Counted from the first letter of the stretch, positions 9,582-19,200 are shown. The stretch is DNA of 64,000 bases from Pseudomonadota bacterium (GCA_022360315.1 JAKSDA010000462.1:1-64000), one strand, 5' to 3'. Made by a program: numbers and translations. Notes: a model not told the origin generated them from the letters alone.

Positions 9582-10217
9582 CTACTTTGGACAAGCTGCG
9601 CCCGTGCTTGCCCAGGCCGCGATGAGTGCCGCGAAAGTTTTCTGGCTGCCAGGGGGGGGTTCGCGGCCAGCCCCCGGCGACCAGGCCCAGCCTACCAGGT
9701 GATCGTCGGTCATATGTTTGACAATTGCCTGGAGGTTGCGTCCGCCGTTGCGCATGGGGTCTTTGAGCTGGGCACAGATATAAGCGAGTGACTTGCCGCG
9801 CCAGGCCATGCTCCTGGGCGCCAAATGCCATCCGGGACTGCTCGGCACTGCACCGAAGTTCTCGGCCACATGACATGTCCCGCAGCGCATGCCGACCACG
9901 CCAAAGCCGTCGGCTCCGCGCTGGACCGGCGGCTCGTGAACATGATTGCCATTGCCCTGGAAGGGGCGATCTCCGTTGGGATGACAGTTGGTGCAACGTG
10001 GATGAGTGAGCACCTTGCCAGCCTCGGTGAATAGCGCAGCTGAGCGCTTGGCTTGGTTGGTGATCGACGCAAAGTCCCCAGGAGACTTCAATGGAACCGC
10101 CGAAACTCCCCCCGCCGAGCCCGATGAATTGTCGCCTATGGCCGGACTGAGCGCAAACGGCAAAAACAGCGCCGCAAACGGAACCAGCCAGAACAGACGA
10201 AAAACCCGTGTTCTCAT
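9582..10217 (-). CDS. Periplasmic di-heme-motif cytochrome c subunit of an isoquinoline 1-oxidoreductase-type enzyme
   Basis: The signal peptide spans about residues 1-28. Two c-heme motifs are present, C75TNCH79 and C112GTCH116, with possible distal Met ligands. It lies 13 bp downstream of iorB with a strong AGGAGG, so it is the third gene of the iorA-iorB operon. Its likely role is to accept electrons from the molybdenum/2Fe-2S hydroxylase on the periplasmic side. The length (211 aa) and sequence match what is often annotated as isoquinoline 1-oxidoreductase subunit. Confidence 0.82.
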   Translation of the reverse strand: MRTRVFRLFWLVPFAALFLPFALSPAIGDNSSGSAGGVSAVPLKSPGDFASITNQAKRSAALFTEAGKVLTHPRCTNCHPNGDRPFQGNGNHVHEPPVQRGADGFGVVGMRCGTCHVAENFGAVPSSPGWHLAPRSMAWRGKSLAYICAQLKDPMRNGGRNLQAIVKHMTDDHLVGWAWSPGAGREPPPGSQKTFAALIAAWASTGAACPK

Positions 10218-10230
10218 GGTCGAGCACCTC

Positions 10231-12459
10231 CTACGTGTTTAGCAGGCTGCGAAATGGTAGCCTGCGGACAGGCCGTCCTGTGAGTTGACGGTAGGCATTG
10301 GCAACTGCCGGCGCAATCGGTGGGACTCCGGGTTCGCCAATCCCGGTCGGCGACTCGGACGACTGGACGATATGGACCTCCACCCGGGGCATCTCATGGA
10401 TGCGCAGCGATCGGTAGTCGTGGAAATTGGATTGTTTCACCCGGCCCTTGTGGAGAACCAGTTCATTGTGGAGCGCAGCACCAAGGCCGAAGCCAACACC
10501 GCCCTCGACTTGAGCAGCGATATTGTCCGGGTTGATGGCAATGCCGCAGTCCACGGCGCAGACCACTCGTTCTACCACCGGCATTCCATCTGACCCCAGC
10601 GAGATTTCGGCAACTTCCGCCACGAAGCTGTTGAATGACTTGTGCACCGCAATGCCCCGTGCCTTGCCCTTGGGCATCGGTTTTCCCCAGCCGGATTTCT
10701 CGGCGGCCAGATCGAGCACGCCGAGCAGGCGACGATGCTTTTTGAGCAGTTTCCGGCGCAGCTCGACCGGATCATGTCCTCCGGCCCGGGCCAATTCGTC
10801 GATGAATACCTCGGTGGAAAACGCAGTATGAGTGTGACCTACCGAGCGCCACCACAGAACCGGCACCTGAACGTCTGTGGTGCTCAACTCGACAGCGATG
10901 TTCGGGATGGCGTACGGCAGGTTCATGGCCCCTTCGAGCGAGATCGGGTCGATACCGTTTTTGACCAGCAGTGGCTCGTAGGGGGTGCCGCGCGCAATCG
11001 ATTGACCCACGACCCTATGGTGCCAGCCCATGATGTTGCCGTTTTTGTCGAGACCGGCGCGGAGCCGGTGGAAATACATCGGCCGATAGCGGCCACCTCG
11101 AATATCGTCTTCGCGGGTCCACACCAGCTTGACCGGTGCCTTGCCACCAATGGCCTTGACAATATTGGCGGCCTCAGACGCAACGTCGGAATTGGGCGTT
11201 GCGCGCCGGCCGAAGCTTCCGCCGGCGAGCAACGTGTGTACGTGGACTTTGCCGGGCGGGAGCCCCAATATGCTGGCCACCACTGACTGGTCGCGCGTCG
11301 GCGACTGGCAGCCATACCACAGGTCGCAGCTGTCTTTGTTCAGCCGGATCACGCAGTCGAGAGGCTCCATGGGGGCGTGGGCCAAAAATGGGAACTCGAA
11401 GTCGGCCGACAGCACCTTGGCCGCTCCGGTAATGGCGGCGCTGGCATCGCCATCATTGCGCGCCGAGTTGCCCGGCTGACCGGCCAGCGCCAGGTATTCG
11501 GCGAGCAGTTCGCTGCTACTGCGAGTCTCAGCCGAGCTGGTGTCCCACTCGATGCGCAGGGCGTCGCGTCCCTTTTTTGCCGCCCAAAACCCCCTGGCAA
11601 GTACCGCCACACCACTGGGAACCGCCACGACTTGGACCACGCCGCGCACTTTCCTGGCCAGTGCAGAATCGAAATTGACCAACTTGGCCCCAAAGTTGGG
11701 CGGTCGAGCAATGATCGCGGTGAGCATGTCGGGCAGGTGGAAATCCATGGTGAATTGTGTCTCACCACGGGACTTGCCCGGTACGTCCACTCGTGGCACC
11801 GACGTACCGATGAGCTTAAAGTCTTTCGGATCCTTGAGTTTGACATCCTCGGGCACCGGGATCTGCGCGGCAGCGGTGGCAAGTTCGCCAAAGCTAGCAT
11901 TCTGGCCGGAGACCTGATGGGTCACGCGCCCGCGTTGCACGGTGATCTCGGCGGCGGGAACGGCCCAAGCCTGTGCGGCCGCGGTGACCAGCATGGCCCT
12001 GGCCGTGGCACCTGCTTGGCGCAACTGCTGCCACGAGTTGGGGATTGCTGTGCTGCCGCCAGTACCCTGGGCCGGGCCGAAGAAGAGGTTATTGTAACGG
12101 GAAGCGTCGGCAGGCGCTGATTCGACGCGGATTTGGCTCCAATCAGCGTCGAGTTCTTCGGCCAGGATCGTGGCCAGTCCAGTGTACGTGCCCTGACCAA
12201 ACTCGATGTGTTTGGAGATCACGGTAACGCTGTTGTCGGGCGCAATACGCACAAACGCATTGGGCACGAACTCAGCGGCCGGCGGCGGTGGAGTTGGAGG
12301 AGTGGGAGCTGTTTTCGACCCGCAGCTGAACTGAAAGCCGACCACGAGGCCCGCACCCACAGCGCCGCTGCTCTTGAGAAACTGGCGACGACTCGGCGAA
12401 TTGATCGCATCGGCCGACAGCTGCGACTGGGATTGCTCGCGCGGTTGTTTTTTACTCAT
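10231..12459 (-). CDS. iorB: Molybdopterin-binding large subunit of an isoquinoline 1-oxidoreductase/aldehyde oxidase-type hydroxylase
   Basis: The 742-residue protein starts with a Tat signal (SRRQFLK at 23-29 and a hydrophobic stretch to ~45). The mature part has the xanthine-dehydrogenase-family MoCo domains, including GQGTYTGLATILAEELDADW, GGSFGRR and the C-terminal EGGVGFGLGAAL-like loop. Family members hydroxylate N-heteroaromatics or oxidise aldehydes with water as oxygen source; the periplasmic IorB type uses molybdopterin cytosine dinucleotide. GGGGGAG precedes the ATG, and iorA ends 3 bp upstream. The physiological substrate is uncertain. Confidence 0.9.
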   Translation of the reverse strand: MSKKQPREQSQSQLSADAINSPSRRQFLKSSGAVGAGLVVGFQFSCGSKTAPTPPTPPPPAAEFVPNAFVRIAPDNSVTVISKHIEFGQGTYTGLATILAEELDADWSQIRVESAPADASRYNNLFFGPAQGTGGSTAIPNSWQQLRQAGATARAMLVTAAAQAWAVPAAEITVQRGRVTHQVSGQNASFGELATAAAQIPVPEDVKLKDPKDFKLIGTSVPRVDVPGKSRGETQFTMDFHLPDMLTAIIARPPNFGAKLVNFDSALARKVRGVVQVVAVPSGVAVLARGFWAAKKGRDALRIEWDTSSAETRSSSELLAEYLALAGQPGNSARNDGDASAAITGAAKVLSADFEFPFLAHAPMEPLDCVIRLNKDSCDLWYGCQSPTRDQSVVASILGLPPGKVHVHTLLAGGSFGRRATPNSDVASEAANIVKAIGGKAPVKLVWTREDDIRGGRYRPMYFHRLRAGLDKNGNIMGWHHRVVGQSIARGTPYEPLLVKNGIDPISLEGAMNLPYAIPNIAVELSTTDVQVPVLWWRSVGHTHTAFSTEVFIDELARAGGHDPVELRRKLLKKHRRLLGVLDLAAEKSGWGKPMPKGKARGIAVHKSFNSFVAEVAEISLGSDGMPVVERVVCAVDCGIAINPDNIAAQVEGGVGFGLGAALHNELVLHKGRVKQSNFHDYRSLRIHEMPRVEVHIVQSSESPTGIGEPGVPPIAPAVANAYRQLTGRPVRRLPFRSLLNT

Positions 12460-12462
12460 GAC

Positions 12463-12924
12463 TTACTCCCCCGCCTTCTGCGCAGCTTGGTGGATGGCCT
12501 TGCGAATCCGCAGATAGGTCGCACAACGGCAGATATTACCGGCCATTGCGCCGTCAATGTCATCGTCTGTGGGTTTTGGGATCTCTCTCAATAGAGCGAT
12601 CGCGGTCATGATCTGCCCCGACTGGCAATAGCCACATTGCGGCACTTGAGCCGTTTCCCAGGCGCTCCTGACCGCATCAGCGGCTGGTCCGGCAACTCCT
12701 TCGATGGTCACGACCTTGCGGTCTCCAACCGCCTCGACCGGCACCACGCACGAGCGTACTGGCTGCCCATCTACATGTACTGTGCAGGCACCGCATTGAG
12801 CCACGCCGCAGCCGAACTTCGTACCAGTGAGCCGGATCTCGTCGCGCAGCACCCAGAGGAGCGGAGTATCTGCATCGACGTCCACTTCGCGATGTTCTCC
12901 GTTTATATGGAGTTTAAACTGCAT
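12463..12924 (-). CDS. iorA: 2Fe-2S small subunit of the isoquinoline 1-oxidoreductase-type hydroxylase
   Basis: The 153-residue protein has a plant-type ferredoxin cluster (C39GVAQC44GAC47 and a later Cys) and the second, helical-domain cluster CGYC...CRC. This is the standard two-cluster small subunit that passes electrons from the MoCo site. The start chosen is the ATG at 12924 with AGGAGATGCA in front; an in-frame TTG 27 nt earlier is less likely. It is the first gene of the iorA-iorB-cytochrome operon. It has no signal peptide, consistent with hitchhiker export by the Tat signal of IorB. Confidence 0.9.
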   Translation of the reverse strand: MQFKLHINGEHREVDVDADTPLLWVLRDEIRLTGTKFGCGVAQCGACTVHVDGQPVRSCVVPVEAVGDRKVVTIEGVAGPAADAVRSAWETAQVPQCGYCQSGQIMTAIALLREIPKPTDDDIDGAMAGNICRCATYLRIRKAIHQAAQKAGE

Positions 12925-13144
12925 TGCATCTCCTGTGGAATCTCGAGCCAAATCGCATCTGTATCGACTGGCTCTCCGTTCTAGTAGCTCGGAACGGTAC
13001 TATGCGGCACGCTGCTCACTGCCGCAAGGGGCGAAGCAGAGGGGGGGACGAAACCACGGCTGCACTTTTCTGCACCTGCACCGCAGACGCAGAACTACCG
13101 TATTGGTAAAATTGCAATAGGAACGCGAGTAATCGGGTGTCGGC

Positions 13145-13169
13145 CTACCCTCGCGCTGTGCGAGGGTAG
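13145..13169. repeat. Perfect hairpin CTACCCTCGC-N5-GCGAGGGTAG
   Basis: A 10-bp stem with a 5-nt loop is followed on the plus strand by a weak T-rich stretch (GAATTTTCTTCTC). It could be a weak terminator, though no plus-strand gene ends nearby. It shares the 10-mer CGAGGGTAGC with the palindrome region at 2573-2582, hinting at a dispersed palindromic repeat. Confidence 0.45.
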
Positions 13170-13191
13170 CTGTGAATTTTCTTCTCAGCCA

Positions 13192-13235
13192 AGTACTGCT
13201 CCCCGCGAGTAAGTGCCCAGTAGGGTCGCAGTACT
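13192..13235. repeat. Palindromic element carrying the same end sequence as positions 1-15
   Basis: The inverted 8-mers AGTACTGC (13192-13199) and GCAGTACT (13228-13235) enclose a 28-nt loop. The loop contains CGCGAGTAAGTGCCCAGTAG, of which TGCCCAGTAGGGTCG is identical to window positions 1-15. It is probably one end or a decayed copy of the same small element as at the left edge. Confidence 0.4.
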
Positions 13236-13382
13236 GAATGACAGGCGCTTGCGACCAGCTGCATCGACCGCTATCTTGCTGATCCTCGATATCGGTGGCG
13301 CTTTCTCAGAAGTGTCGGCCCGTCCCATGAAGGGATTACGACGCTCGAGGCAGACCCATGCACCCGCCAAGAAAGTAAAAAA

Positions 13383-14405
13383 ATGGACCAAGCACTCCAA
13401 ATTGGAATTATCGGCACGGGTATGATTGCCAAGGTTATCGCCGATGCGATCAGTGCCAGTTCGTCGGCGATAGTTGCAGCTGTGTCGAGCCGCAGCCGAG
13501 AGACTGCCGAGGTTTTTGCCGCGTCGTACAAGCCAGCGCGAGCATTCGGCTCGTGGCGGGAATTGCTCGCCTGGGACGGAGTCGATGCTGCATACGTGGC
13601 AACCCCTACCCACGTGCGCGAAGAGATCTGTATTGCAGCGGCGGGGCGCAAAAAACACATCCTCGGGGAAAAACCCTTTGTGAATCTGTCCTCACTGAAG
13701 CGGATCACCGACGCATGTCGCACCAATGATGTCGTTTTTATGGATGCTACTCAGTTTGTTCATCATCCTCGCAGCAAAGAACTAAAGCGAGATTTGCAGT
13801 CCACGATCGGTGTGCCGCAAGCGGTGCGGGTATTGTTTTTCTTTCCATTCATGGATCGCAGCAATATTCGCTTTGACATCAAACAGGAACCGACCGGAGC
13901 GATCGGTGATATGGCATGGTACTCGGCGCGGGCTGCGGTCGAGTTTTTGCCTCCCAGTGACGGGTTGGCGGCGCTGCAATCGGTCATACAGCGCGATGAA
14001 GAGACCAATGCGGTAATCCGCGGCGCAGGAATCGCATTATTTGATAATGGCACCACCTTGACCTGGGATGTAGGCTACAATGCCGGGGCATGTCTCATGG
14101 ATCTCGATATCATCGGGACCCTGGGAGTGGTGCAGCTGGACGATTTTGTCCTGGACTGGCAAAAGGGATTTGCTTTCGACAACGCGGCCCACGAGGTGGG
14201 TTATCGCCTCCGGCAAGGCATGGCTGCCCCTCATGAGGTGCCGTACATCAAGACACCGAGCGAAAAGAGTCAGCAAACTGTGATGATCGAAGATTTTGCT
14301 GCTCTGATCGAGGTTCCAGAGCCAGGTTCGGTCGAAGCGAGTATGCAGACGAGCGAGCGAACCCAGGCTCTTCTCGATGCCATATGGAAGAAAGCCAGCA
14401 GTTGA
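13383..14405 (+). CDS. Gfo/Idh/MocA-family oxidoreductase
   Basis: The 340-residue NAD(P)-dependent dehydrogenase has an N-terminal Rossmann dinucleotide motif GIIGTGMIA (residues 8-16) and the family EKP motif in HILGEKPF near 97. A C-terminal alpha/beta domain contains a FDIKQEPTGAIGDMAWY segment typical of dimeric sugar or dihydrodiol dehydrogenases. It probably oxidises a sugar, inositol-like or trans-dihydrodiol substrate. It stands alone on the plus strand. The start is the ATG at 13383 in an A-rich context without a strong ribosome site. Confidence 0.85.
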   Translation: MDQALQIGIIGTGMIAKVIADAISASSSAIVAAVSSRSRETAEVFAASYKPARAFGSWRELLAWDGVDAAYVATPTHVREEICIAAAGRKKHILGEKPFVNLSSLKRITDACRTNDVVFMDATQFVHHPRSKELKRDLQSTIGVPQAVRVLFFFPFMDRSNIRFDIKQEPTGAIGDMAWYSARAAVEFLPPSDGLAALQSVIQRDEETNAVIRGAGIALFDNGTTLTWDVGYNAGACLMDLDIIGTLGVVQLDDFVLDWQKGFAFDNAAHEVGYRLRQGMAAPHEVPYIKTPSEKSQQTVMIEDFAALIEVPEPGSVEASMQTSERTQALLDAIWKKASS

Positions 14406-14669
14406 TGAGCTGACCCCGATCTCGTCATATTTGGTGCCGCCCGCCCTTTCCTTCACGGGACAAAGGTCAGACCAGAGAGAGACCGCAACCCGGGCCGAAT
14501 TATACGATCGCCATTTCCGGCATGTATTCGCAGTATTGGTCCCGACTAGCCTGTCCCGGGTTATTCACCACACCGTCGGCTGCATTCGTATCTACCGGGA
14601 ACTTTTGACAATACGTCCTCGCCGTTGCCTGTCCATTTGAGCCCCGCCTCCGTTTATGATTGTGGAGTC

Positions 14670-15287
14670 GTGTCCGAGAACTCAAAAGGCAGGCAAACCG
14701 TAGCCCGAGTGCAGCGTGGCGAGGATCTATGTGATGCCGACGAACTCGTGCGTCTCATGCGAGCTGGCGACATCACAGCGCTGGAGCAGATGACCCGCTG
14801 CTACGGTGAACGACTTTTTGTCGTGGGCAAGCGCTATTGCGGTGACGAAGAGCTGGCCAAAGACGCGGTTCAAGACGCCATTCTCACTGCCGGTACGAAG
14901 CTGGCCGACTTTCGGGGCGATGGCAGTGTGGAAGGCTGGCTGGTTCGCATGGTCGCCAATTTCTGCCGGCGCATGCATCGGGGACAGAAGAACGCCTCTT
15001 CACTACACGTCGAGTTTGATGCCGAGATACACGGAGAAACCACTGCAGAGTCACCCGCCGATGATGCAGCGCGGGGTGAGCTGCTGCGAATCCTGGGCGA
15101 CGCACTCCTCCAACTCGATCCGCGCGACCGCGTTCTGGTCCTCTTGGCCGATGCCGAAGGCTGGAAAGCTCCTGAAATTGCACAGGCATTGGATATGACA
15201 GCGGCCGGGGTCAGGACCCGATTATCGCGGACACGGCGGCGGCTTCGCGACCAGTTGAGCCCGCTGGGCGATTTTGGCGACGACTGA
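14670..15287 (+). CDS. ECF-type sigma-70 family RNA polymerase sigma factor
   Basis: The roughly 205-residue protein has region 2 (LVRLMRAGDITALEQMTRCYGERLFVVGKRYCGDEELAKDAVQDA) and region 4 (LLQLDPRDRVLVLLADAEGWKAPEIAQALDMTAAGVRTRLSRTRRRL) joined by an acidic linker. No anti-sigma gene follows; thioredoxin starts 75 bp downstream on the same strand. The start is uncertain: GTG at 14670 is chosen for an upstream GTGGAG, while a TTG at 14625 would add 15 residues. A TATGAT hexamer at 14655-14660 lies just before the GTG. Confidence 0.82.
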   Translation: MSENSKGRQTVARVQRGEDLCDADELVRLMRAGDITALEQMTRCYGERLFVVGKRYCGDEELAKDAVQDAILTAGTKLADFRGDGSVEGWLVRMVANFCRRMHRGQKNASSLHVEFDAEIHGETTAESPADDAARGELLRILGDALLQLDPRDRVLVLLADAEGWKAPEIAQALDMTAAGVRTRLSRTRRRLRDQLSPLGDFGDD

Positions 15288-15362
15288 ATGACACACTTTG
15301 CCCTGCTGGCGGCTCTACACATTGAGAGCCAGGTGCTCTCGCATGGAACTGAGGAGACTAAA

Positions 15363-15719
15363 ATGTCAGATAAACCCATCCGCGTGACTTCCGAGAGCTT
15401 CGAGCAGGAGGTTCTGCAATCCACCGAGCCGGTCGTGGTCGATTTTTGGGCGCCGTGGTGTGGCCCTTGTCGGATGATTGCACCGGTTCTGGAAGAACTC
15501 GCCGCTCGCTATGACGGCAAGGTCAAAGTAGCCAAAGTCAACGTCGATCATAACACTGACCTGGCCAAGAGATACCAGGTTCGTAAGATTCCAACTCTTT
15601 ATGCGTTCGAAAATGGTTCTGTCACCGCCCACATGATCGGGTTTGGCGGCAAGGCAAAACTGGAAGCCATGTTCGAAGAGCTCGCTCAGAAACCTGAAGC
15701 CGACGACAGTGCTGCATAG
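15363..15719 (+). CDS. trxA: Thioredoxin
   Basis: The 118-residue protein has the canonical active site WC33GPC36 and the cis-Pro loop KIPTLYAF. It reduces protein disulfides with electrons from thioredoxin reductase in the cytoplasm. The start at 15363 has GAGGAG 9 nt upstream; an in-frame ATG at 15288 overlaps the sigma-factor stop as ATGA and would add 25 residues, so translational coupling is possible. A candidate membrane selenoprotein follows in the same reading frame beyond the TAG stop, which suggests a small redox operon. Confidence 0.93.
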   Translation: MSDKPIRVTSESFEQEVLQSTEPVVVDFWAPWCGPCRMIAPVLEELAARYDGKVKVAKVNVDHNTDLAKRYQVRKIPTLYAFENGSVTAHMIGFGGKAKLEAMFEELAQKPEADDSAA

Positions 15720-15857
15720 CCGGCGGTATCAGGGCTAAGAGCCGGTCGTATCTACGGGTTTCGAAAGAGCATTGAATACGAACCAAACCCGGTTATGGCC
15801 GGAGGTGTCTTGCCCGATCATGTCGTAATGTCCCAGTACTTCCCACCGAGAATCGAT

Positions 15858-16019
15858 ATGCACATCCTGTATTTGCTGCTGGTTGTGGCGGCGTGGCTCT
15901 CGATCCAGCGCTGGGTTTTGCCCCGCCTTGGAGTGCCCACCTGAGCGTTGCCCAATTTGCGTCGGTCGACGCACGACGACTCGCCTCCACCCGCCAATGA
16001 CTGCTGCCGAAAGGTCTGA
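15858..16019 (+). CDS. Candidate small single-TM selenoprotein (UGA = selenocysteine at residue 29)
   Basis: The frame encodes MHILYLLLVVAAWL..., one TM helix, then a conserved-looking basic stretch WVLPRLGVPT directly followed by in-frame TGA (15942-15944). It continues for 24 codons, ending in a CC pair before the TGA stop at 16017-16019. Two nt after the UGA begins a hairpin (15946-15978) with a GGUC apical loop at 19 nt, an E. coli-type SECIS. Read conventionally it would be a 28-residue peptide. Possible starts are ATGs at 15795, 15828 and 15858; the last has GAGA 7 nt upstream. It lies 138 bp behind trxA, and selB is at 43.5 kb. The product family is not firmly recognised; a membrane-anchored redox role is inferred. 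Confidence 0.6.
15942..15978 (+). promoter_or_regulatory. Putative bacterial SECIS element
   Basis: After the UGA (15942-15944), CGTTG (15946-15950) can pair with CGACG (15974-15978). A 7-nt bulge rich in A/U at its 3' end follows, then a perfect 6-bp stem TGCGTC/GACGCA (15958-15963 and 15968-15973) closing a GGTC loop (15964-15967). The loop sequence and the UGA-to-loop distance (19 nt, against 18 in E. coli fdhF) match the SelB-binding apical hairpin. Confidence 0.6.
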
Positions 16020-16160
16020 TTCAACCGCACTCGGTATTGTTTTGCCGGATGCTGTTTTTCAGAACGCCGCCACAGCCAGCTCCCTCCTCGATGCAACTCA
16101 TCGTTCTACGCACGCGTTTACCAGGCGCTGTCGAGCCATGCGCGCGACATCGCGATGGTG

Positions 16161-16235
16161 GATTGCCCATTCGTACCGGGCTTCACGAGATCTATGAGTA
16201 TCTCGTATTGGGCTAACTCCCGGCAACCTCTTCCG
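16161..16235 (-). repeat. Left copy of direct repeat bracketing the large kinase gene
   Basis: Read on the minus strand from 16235, this begins CGGAAGAGGTTGCCGGGA and aligns with 20268-20193 at roughly 80% over about 62 columns (first 18 identical). It overlaps the last codons and stop of the kinase gene. It then reads CTCGTGAAGCCCGGTAC, equivalent to the CTCGTGCAGCCCGGCAC that forms the kinase start, so it looks like the stump of a former tandem kinase copy. Confidence 0.6.
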
Positions 16236-19200
16236 GGGCCTCGACGCTGTTGAGCCACGCGCGCGAGAGTTCGATGGTACGCCGGTTTTCGACCACGCGG
16301 TTGAGAAAGTCGGTTCTCCATTCGGCATTGCGGACCAATTCGGCGCGGCCGAGCAGGCGATCACGCGCTACTTTGATGGCCTGTTTAGCCCGGTCGCGCT
16401 GGCCACATGCATGGAGTGCCTCGGCGTGGACCAAACGGAGAAGGGCCTCGCCCTCTTCCATCATAATGCCTTTGTCGAGCTGGTCCATACCCAGCTGAGC
16501 GGCCGCCAGAGCCTCCTGCGGCCGCTCGACTGCCAGCAGCGCCTGCGCTCGCACAGCCTGCGCGTATGCCCATACTCCCCGCACTTGCACCTTGTCAATG
16601 GATTCGAGTGTGCGGTCGATCCGGTCCAGGGCCCGGGCAAACTGGTGTCCGAACAGCGCAATCTGTGCCTTATAGATGGAATTCGACACCTCCTGCCGCG
16701 GGTCCTCCACAGGGCCGATGGAGGTCAAACTGGCCTCTGCTTCATCCACATGACCGCTGCGCGCCAGAGAAATGACCAGATCGAGCTCATATAGAGCTAT
16801 GAAGAAGCTCAGTTCAAGGCGCTCGGCATGGTCGATTGCCCGGCGCAAAACTCGACTGGCACGCTCGTACTGGCCGAGTTCGCGCAGCATGACTCCGAGG
16901 TTTGACTCGGCGAGACAAACACGGCGCTGATCGCCGACCTCGTTCCACGCATCGGTAGAATTCTGAAAGCACATCGCCGCCCGGTACCAATCGTTGGCCA
17001 GGCTGGCCGCCACACCATCTAGCTCGGCAATCGCAGCAGCGATACGCGGACTGCCACGATTCGACTCGGTGCGTGCTTCGACGAGTTCTTTCAATGCTTG
17101 CGATGTCGACGCAGCCCCGTAGTAGAGCAGCCATGTTGCGCACGACACCGCTGAACTCACATAGACACTATCGAGTTCGGGTGGAGCAAAATCCATGAGC
17201 TCCTGGGCAATTTCGTGTAGCACTGTGGTGTTGCCGAGCACGCTGCTCGCCCACCCGGTTTGCTCGGCTGCCCGGGCCCAATCGGAGGTTCCCGCCGGCA
17301 ATCGCTCCATCGCCTCACGTGCCCGGGTACGAGCTGTGTTGTATTGGGAGCTCCAGTTGTGCGCTTCGGCCTGCAAAAGGCGCAGCCGACCGAGCTCTGT
17401 ATCGAGTCCTTCCCGGTGTGCAGCCAGGGACACGGCGCGCTCGGCATACTCGATCGTGGCATTTAAATGACTGGCCGCCAGAGCTTGCTCGGCAGCGCGG
17501 CTGAACCAGGTGAACGCTCGCTCGGGTGCCTCGCCCTTGTGGTAATGCTCGGCCAGAATGACCGGATCGGATTCGCCCACGTTCTCGAGCCACTGTCCGG
17601 CGCGGGCGTGGGCCCGGACCCGATCATCGTCGGGCAAGGTGGCGTACGCCGCCTCACCGGTCAGGTCATGGGCTACCGCATAGGCGCGTTGCCCAGCAAA
17701 ACGACTGTTTGGCAACTCGACGATAAATTCCTGTTCGACCAGACGACCCGCAATACCAGCCAGGCTACCGGGGGATTCGCCGAGCAATGCAGCGACACCG
17801 CCGAGCCAGAATTCGCGGCCAAATACGCTCGCAGCACGGAGCACCCGACGCTCGCTATCGGGTAAGGCATGCAGTCGGGCGCCTACCATGGCCAGAATCG
17901 TGTCAGGTAAGTCGTCGAACTGGCCAGCTGCCGCACTGCGGACCAGCTCTTCCAGGCAAAACGGATTGCCTGCCGAACGCGTGACCAATCGGTCGACGAC
18001 ATCCCGGGCAACTCCATCTGGTAGAACTTGCTGAGCGATGGCCGTGCAAGCGCGTTTGGACAGCGGGCGAAGGGCAATCCGGTGAATACCACGCATACCC
18101 CACAGATCGGGAAACACACGATTGACCTCGGGCCGGGCCAGAGCCAGGACCATGAGCGGGCGCTCGCTGAACTCACGCAGAGCGGCATCGATGAAGCGGG
18201 TGGTCGGCAGGTCGCCCCAGTGCAGATCGTCGAGGACAAGAATCACCGGGTGGCGCTGGGTTTGAGTGTCGAGCCAATCGTGCCAGGCCCGACGCAGCTG
18301 GTCGTGCATCAGGCGCGCGTCACTGCGCGCCTCGCCGAGCTGTAAATGGCCGGTGTCCGGAAAAGCAACCCCGGCCAGCTCGCCCAGGAACACGGCCAAC
18401 CGTTCGGTATCCGATGCGAGGTCGGCCCGGAGTCCGGGCAACGAATGACGACCGGAGTCATACCGCGCCCAGTGACCGGGCGGCCGGCTTGCCTCCTGGA
18501 GTAACTCGGCGACGTGCGCAGTAATGGTTTGGCGCTGCCGTTCGACGGAATCACTCGAGTCGAGGTTCATGGCTGAGCGGACCAGCTGGCCGAGCATGCC
18601 AAACGGCGAGCCAGCGCGCATGGAATCGCCACGGGCAAGAAACACACACGGACGACTGTCAGCCGCGCGAAACTGTTTGACCGCCTCGCCAGCCAGGCGC
18701 GATTTTCCCGAGCCGGCCGGACCGATAAAGAGCAGCGCCTGGGCCACCGATTCTAGGACACACTCGTGGAAGGCTGTCGCCATGGCCATGAGTTCGCGTT
18801 TGCGACCCACACACGGCGTGGTCTGGCCGAGCACCTTGCGCGCAGCGCGTGGCGTGGCGTTTTCGGCGGTCATTGTGAGGCGAGCTCGTCGATCGCGCTC
18901 GATGTGAAAGCGCCGGTCGAGCAGCGCTGCTGTGAGCTCGTCGATGAGCACCGACCGAGCTTTGCGGGCATCTTCGCTGCTGTCCAGTACCCGGGTATCA
19001 TGGTCGACGAGCAAGGCGACAGCGCGGTCCACAGCCTCCCCAACCGGCAGACGCCGGCCGAGCACGCCACGTCCAGTTGCCACCACGATGGGAGCCTCGG
19101 GATATTGACGCCGTACCGCCAGAGCAAATCGAGCGGCATGAGTGGCTGTCTCGCCAGCATCCTCTGCCCGGGTGAACACGGCCGCGACGGTGTCTCGGGA

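Larger units (their letters stand above)
12925..13382. other. Intergenic region (458 bp) with repeat elements
   Basis: No gene is supported here; the open frames are antisense shadows of the next gene. It holds a 10-bp-stem hairpin (13145-13169) and a palindromic repeat (13192-13235) described separately. An AT-richer stretch around 13095-13120 could carry a promoter for either flanking gene, but no clear hexamer pair was found. Confidence 0.5.

Noticed and set aside
16020..16212. Continuation of the Sec ORF beyond the TGA at 16017 as a second selenocysteine
   Set aside because: No SECIS-like hairpin follows this UGA and the downstream frame looks random.
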